Shown one piece after another: positions 61,277 through 64,000 of a DNA stretch of 64,000 bases (positions are counted from its first letter, which is position 1; each line of letters begins with the position of its first letter). The DNA comes from Craterostigma plantagineum (taxonomy: Eukaryota > Streptophyta > Magnoliopsida > Lamiales > Linderniaceae): NCBI GenBank assembly GCA_027422505.1, contig JAPQWV010001610.1:1-64000 (forward strand), given 5' to 3'. Under the pieces are notes generated by a model, which was not told where the DNA came from, ran no database searches, and saw only the letters and a list, made by a program, of their open reading frames with translations. The translations under genes were made by a program, and so were the position numbers.

Positions 61277-61547
61277 ATTTGGACCATAATTTTTTTAATT
61301 GAAATTTAATTAATGTATTATGGACCATAATTGGAGGCCCAAATAGCCCCAGGCCCAAATCCGCCACTGCTTCCGACTTAATGTACAAGTCAAACGATCA
61401 TTTTACATGACATTTTGATTCTATATATTGTTATTTTCAACACATCAGTCTTTCTACAACAGGTATATAATATTTGACTTCTATATATTTTATTTTTTCA
61501 ACACGGTATTAAAAAGTGCATGATGAGAACCAAATGCAGTCCCCCTC

Positions 61548-61577
61548 TCACAGCTTTGCTTGTTCTTGCAGTTGTTC
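61548..61577 (-). other. Duplicated last exon of CCD1 (distal copy)
   Basis: Minus strand: acceptor TTCTTACAG, then 30 nt coding EQLQEQAKL and a stop. It joins in frame to the donor at 62145 (ending VTE) to give the normal CCD1 end [11 protein letters not shown]. Confidence 0.75.
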
Positions 61578-61660
61578 CTGTAAGAATAAGCAAGAACCAT
61601 AATTCATTTTATTAGCAAAAGCTGCAATAACAGCTCATTGTCTGTATATCTTATGATGCC

Positions 61661-62139
61661 CAAATTTATATGGCCATGTCCATGTAAGTATGTAGAGGCC
61701 CAAATTTAATATCAAGAAATATAAGCTTAATAATTTAATATAATTTGAGGCCCAAAGTTATTAATTATGGATCGGACCATAATTTTTATAACTAAAATTT
61801 AATTAATGTATTATGGACCATAACTGGAGGCCCCAAAATGGGCCCCAGGCCCCAAATCTGGCACTGCCTCCGACTGAATGTACAATTCAAACGATCATTT
61901 TACATGACATTTTGATTCTAAAACACATCAGCCTTTCTACAACAGGTATATAATATTGACTTCTATATATTTTATTTTCAACACAGTATTAAAAAGTGCA
62001 TGATGAGAACCAAATGCAGTCCCCTCTCACAGCTTTGCTTGTTCTTGCAGTTGTTCTGTAAGAATAAGCAAGAACCATAATTCATTTTATTAGCAAAAGC
62101 TGCAATAACAGCTCATTGTCTGTATATCTTATGATGCTT
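61661..62139 (-). repeat. Tandem block unit B, proximal copy
   Basis: Adjoins the CCD1 penultimate exon. Contains the proximal last exon (62027-62055), which lacks one base directly after the acceptor compared with unit A. Confidence 0.88.
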
Positions 62140-64000
62140 TATTACCTCAGTGACAAAGAAGGCATGAAAGCCATGCGGAACCCTTTTCGGCAAATCCACG
62201 ACGGCGATCGCCTCGGGCGACATCGTCTTCGCATCGATCACATTCACCGACGACTTTCTGCAAAAAAAATTTAAAACTCGCCACACAATGTTCGCACATA
62301 ACCGAAAACGCGTATTTTTGTTTTATTACCCGACGTTCTCGTCGTGGACGAAGAAAATCAAGTACCCGTCGTCTTCTTCTTCGGGCTCGCGCCGTCCGGG
62401 AACGAAAACGGCCTCCGACCCGAACCTCCCGGGCCCGAGGTCGAATATGCCGATCACGTTCCCTCCGACTTCGAGCCTCTCCATATTCCCATCCCTGGCT
62501 CGGCGTGCAGGTCGAATTTGATGTATCCCGTGATTTTAGCAACGCCATCCATTATTGTCCCGTAGACGTATCGCTGCTTCCTGCAATAAATTCAAATCGT
62601 ATCTCGTCGGCGTTGGGTAATAAGATTAATGTTGTAAAATTCGCTAGGCACCAGTCGGGCGCCTCTAGTGAGGCCTGACGCCTTTACGGCCTGGACGAAT
62701 CTAGGCAGAAAATGGTGGGTATACCAATTTTTTATTATTTTTTGTTTATATGCTAATATACCAAAGAAAAGGTATATCAAGGTTATCTTTTTAAATAAAT
62801 ATTGCCAATCCCACTAAAGTTCTAAAAAAATTTCCAGAAAACTATTTCTAGAAAAGTAGTTTCCAAAAAAAATTGAGATCGCCTAATCGGCCGCCTAGTC
62901 GAGCGCCTATCAACCGCCTAAGCCAATTAATCGGTTCAACAGACTAATTAACCGCGTCATCGAATATCGCCTCAGACAGGACCACCTAGCCCGAAGGTAT
63001 CGTGACAGATTGTTGAATGACCATTTTTACCTAAAACCTTAAGCCTGAAGGGAACGTTTTTAAATTTATATACTTCATTTCTAGCACGCCCGCCTCACGT
63101 TTAGACTGATTTCTCTATTATCTAAGTCCTAGACATGTAATTTTCTTAAATGAGCTATGATACCATGCCGAATTATCGCTTTACCGAAAAGCTTAAGCTT
63201 GAAGGCAGCGAGTGAATCACATTTGAATTGATATATTTATTCCAATTGAGATGGCAAGGGAGGTTTACCGTCCCGTGAAGCCCTCGTTGATTCGAGGGAA
63301 ATCTACGGTCGAGACGGATAATCTTTTCTGGGAAGCCGAACCGTCTTTCGTGTTGAACCTCATTTCGTAACTGATGAGAGAAGAGAAGACAACATATTAT
63401 TCTTAGTGTAATGCAGTAGTCCTCGAAGAACAACGCGATGACATTTGGACTGAAATATTTCTTACAGTTCGTTCGAGAAAACTCTCGACTTTCTCCTTGA
63501 CGGGTCCCGAGAACATCTCCAGGTCGGGATTTTGGAGCCGACACGTAATGAGGACGACTTCGTCTCTTCCTCCCAAGCATTCGCTGCAGAGGAAATCATC
63601 GAACGTTTAGTATGAACGAGCTAGCAATCTCAGACGTCGTAAGAAAGAAGTTAGCTTTTCTCACCGTTGTGAAATATGAAGCAGTTCGGAAGCTCGAACC
63701 ACTTTATCAGCGCCTCGCTCTTTGCATACCGCGGGAGAATTCCAAAGCGGGCTTTTGCAGTAGGATCGAAATGAAAAGCGAATCTTCTTTCGTCGCCATT
63801 TCTGAAATATGTAGCAATCATTGTAACCGTGTATACCGATCACTTCTTCGCATGCAGCAATCCATGAAACTGTGTCCCCTTTTAAGGAATCAACTACGGT
63901 TAGAAGCATTGTAAGAGGACAGCATACTAGTAGCAAAACTCAAACTAACGACCGCTGTTGTTGCAGCAGATTTGACACCAAATAACAGCAGAGGCGAATA
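62027..64000 (-). CDS. CCD1: Carotenoid cleavage dioxygenase 1, 3' part
   Basis: Cytosolic non-haem iron dioxygenase that cuts carotenoids and apocarotenoids at 9,10 (9',10') to ionone-type volatiles. Minus-strand exons in the window: 63801-63665 ([33 protein letters not shown]), 63583-63466 ([17 protein letters not shown]), 63370-63269 ([18 protein letters not shown]), 62580-62330 ([34 protein letters not shown]), 62267-62146 ([30 protein letters not shown]) and a 29-nt last exon 62055-62027. The FHN histidine is one of the four iron ligands, and HGFHAFFV contains another. The 5' half lies beyond 64000. Two one-base deletions break exon 63583-63466; 62580-62330 is also shifted near HAEP/DGNM. 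FIFHN and EVVLITCRL favour CCD1 over CCD4 or NCED. Confidence 0.9.
62640..63060. mobile_element. Possible hAT-like remnant in a CCD1 intron
   Basis: The intron between 62580 and 63269 holds a block rich in CGCCT/GGCCTA words (GGGCGCCTCTAGTGAGGCC near 62660, GGCCGCCTAGTCGAGCGCC near 62888). Such composition is common in plant hAT-derived repeats. Ends and target duplication were not resolved. Confidence 0.3.

Larger units (their letters stand above)
60640..61660 (-). repeat. Tandem block unit A, distal copy of the CCD1 3' end
   Basis: Repeats 61661-62139 apart from a 509-bp insertion. Shared words include TAAGTATGTAGAGGCCCAAA, AATGTATTATGGACCATAA, CATGATGAGAACCAAATGCA and GCTGCAATAACAGCTCATTG. 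Unit A contains a complete copy of the CCD1 last exon (61548-61577). Confidence 0.88.

Noticed and set aside
62144..62565. Arg-rich ORFs on both strands
   Set aside because: Shadow frames of the CCD1 exons.

Overview
This 64 kb window looks like nuclear DNA of a flowering plant, probably a eudicot and perhaps a member of the Lamiales; that last step is a guess from protein resemblance. Genes have many short exons with GT-AG introns, intergenic DNA is AT-rich, and several families are plant-specific (plastid lipoamide dehydrogenase, ASG1-like protein, 3R-MYB, DTX42-type MATE, ankyrin/tandem-CCCH protein, CCD1).

Layout. 1-301: 5' end of plastid dihydrolipoyl dehydrogenase (-). 1693-3538: ASG1-like gene (-). 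6238-9404: importin alpha, 10 exons (-). 10649-13959: a one-exon C2-domain gene (-) split by a very young Copia-type element with 5-bp target duplication CGGGC. 15114-17122: compact R1R2R3 MYB (+) with a palindromic MITE in intron 4. 18135-20896: two tandem SDR genes (+). 22310-23949: Helitron Rep fragment (-). 26805-30090: cytosolic lysyl-tRNA synthetase (+). 30.2-38.2 kb: a mosaic of a deleted Copia element, RPA-like fragments, a second copy of the synthetase 3' tail and a third, broken SDR copy carrying three separate insertions. 38.3-43 kb: several small TIR elements, one short conserved-looking ORF and a defensin-like peptide gene (-). 43085-47591: near full-length Copia element (+) with TSD TACTG. 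51065-54353: MATE transporter, 12 exons (+). 55845-57999: ankyrin plus tandem CCCH zinc-finger protein (-). 59.4-62.1 kb: hAT-like elements and a tandem duplication that carries the last exon of CCD1. 62027-64000: 3' part of CCD1 (-).

The host genes are unrelated housekeeping, regulatory and specialised-metabolism genes, and I see no operon-like cooperation. The informative biology is the transposon record. Several insertions have exact target duplications, and some have an uninterrupted paralogous site in the same window: SDR2 for the insertions in SDR copy 3, and the second repeat unit for the hAT element downstream of CCD1.

Almost every multi-exon gene carries one or more single-base frameshifts, mostly missing bases in short homopolymers, although splice sites and family motifs are kept. 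Restoring one base makes importin alpha sum to exactly 540 codons; removing one makes the MYB gene 281 codons. I read these mainly as assembly indel errors rather than gene decay. Exon boundaries were read by eye from GT/AG sites and protein similarity recalled from known families; no search was run.
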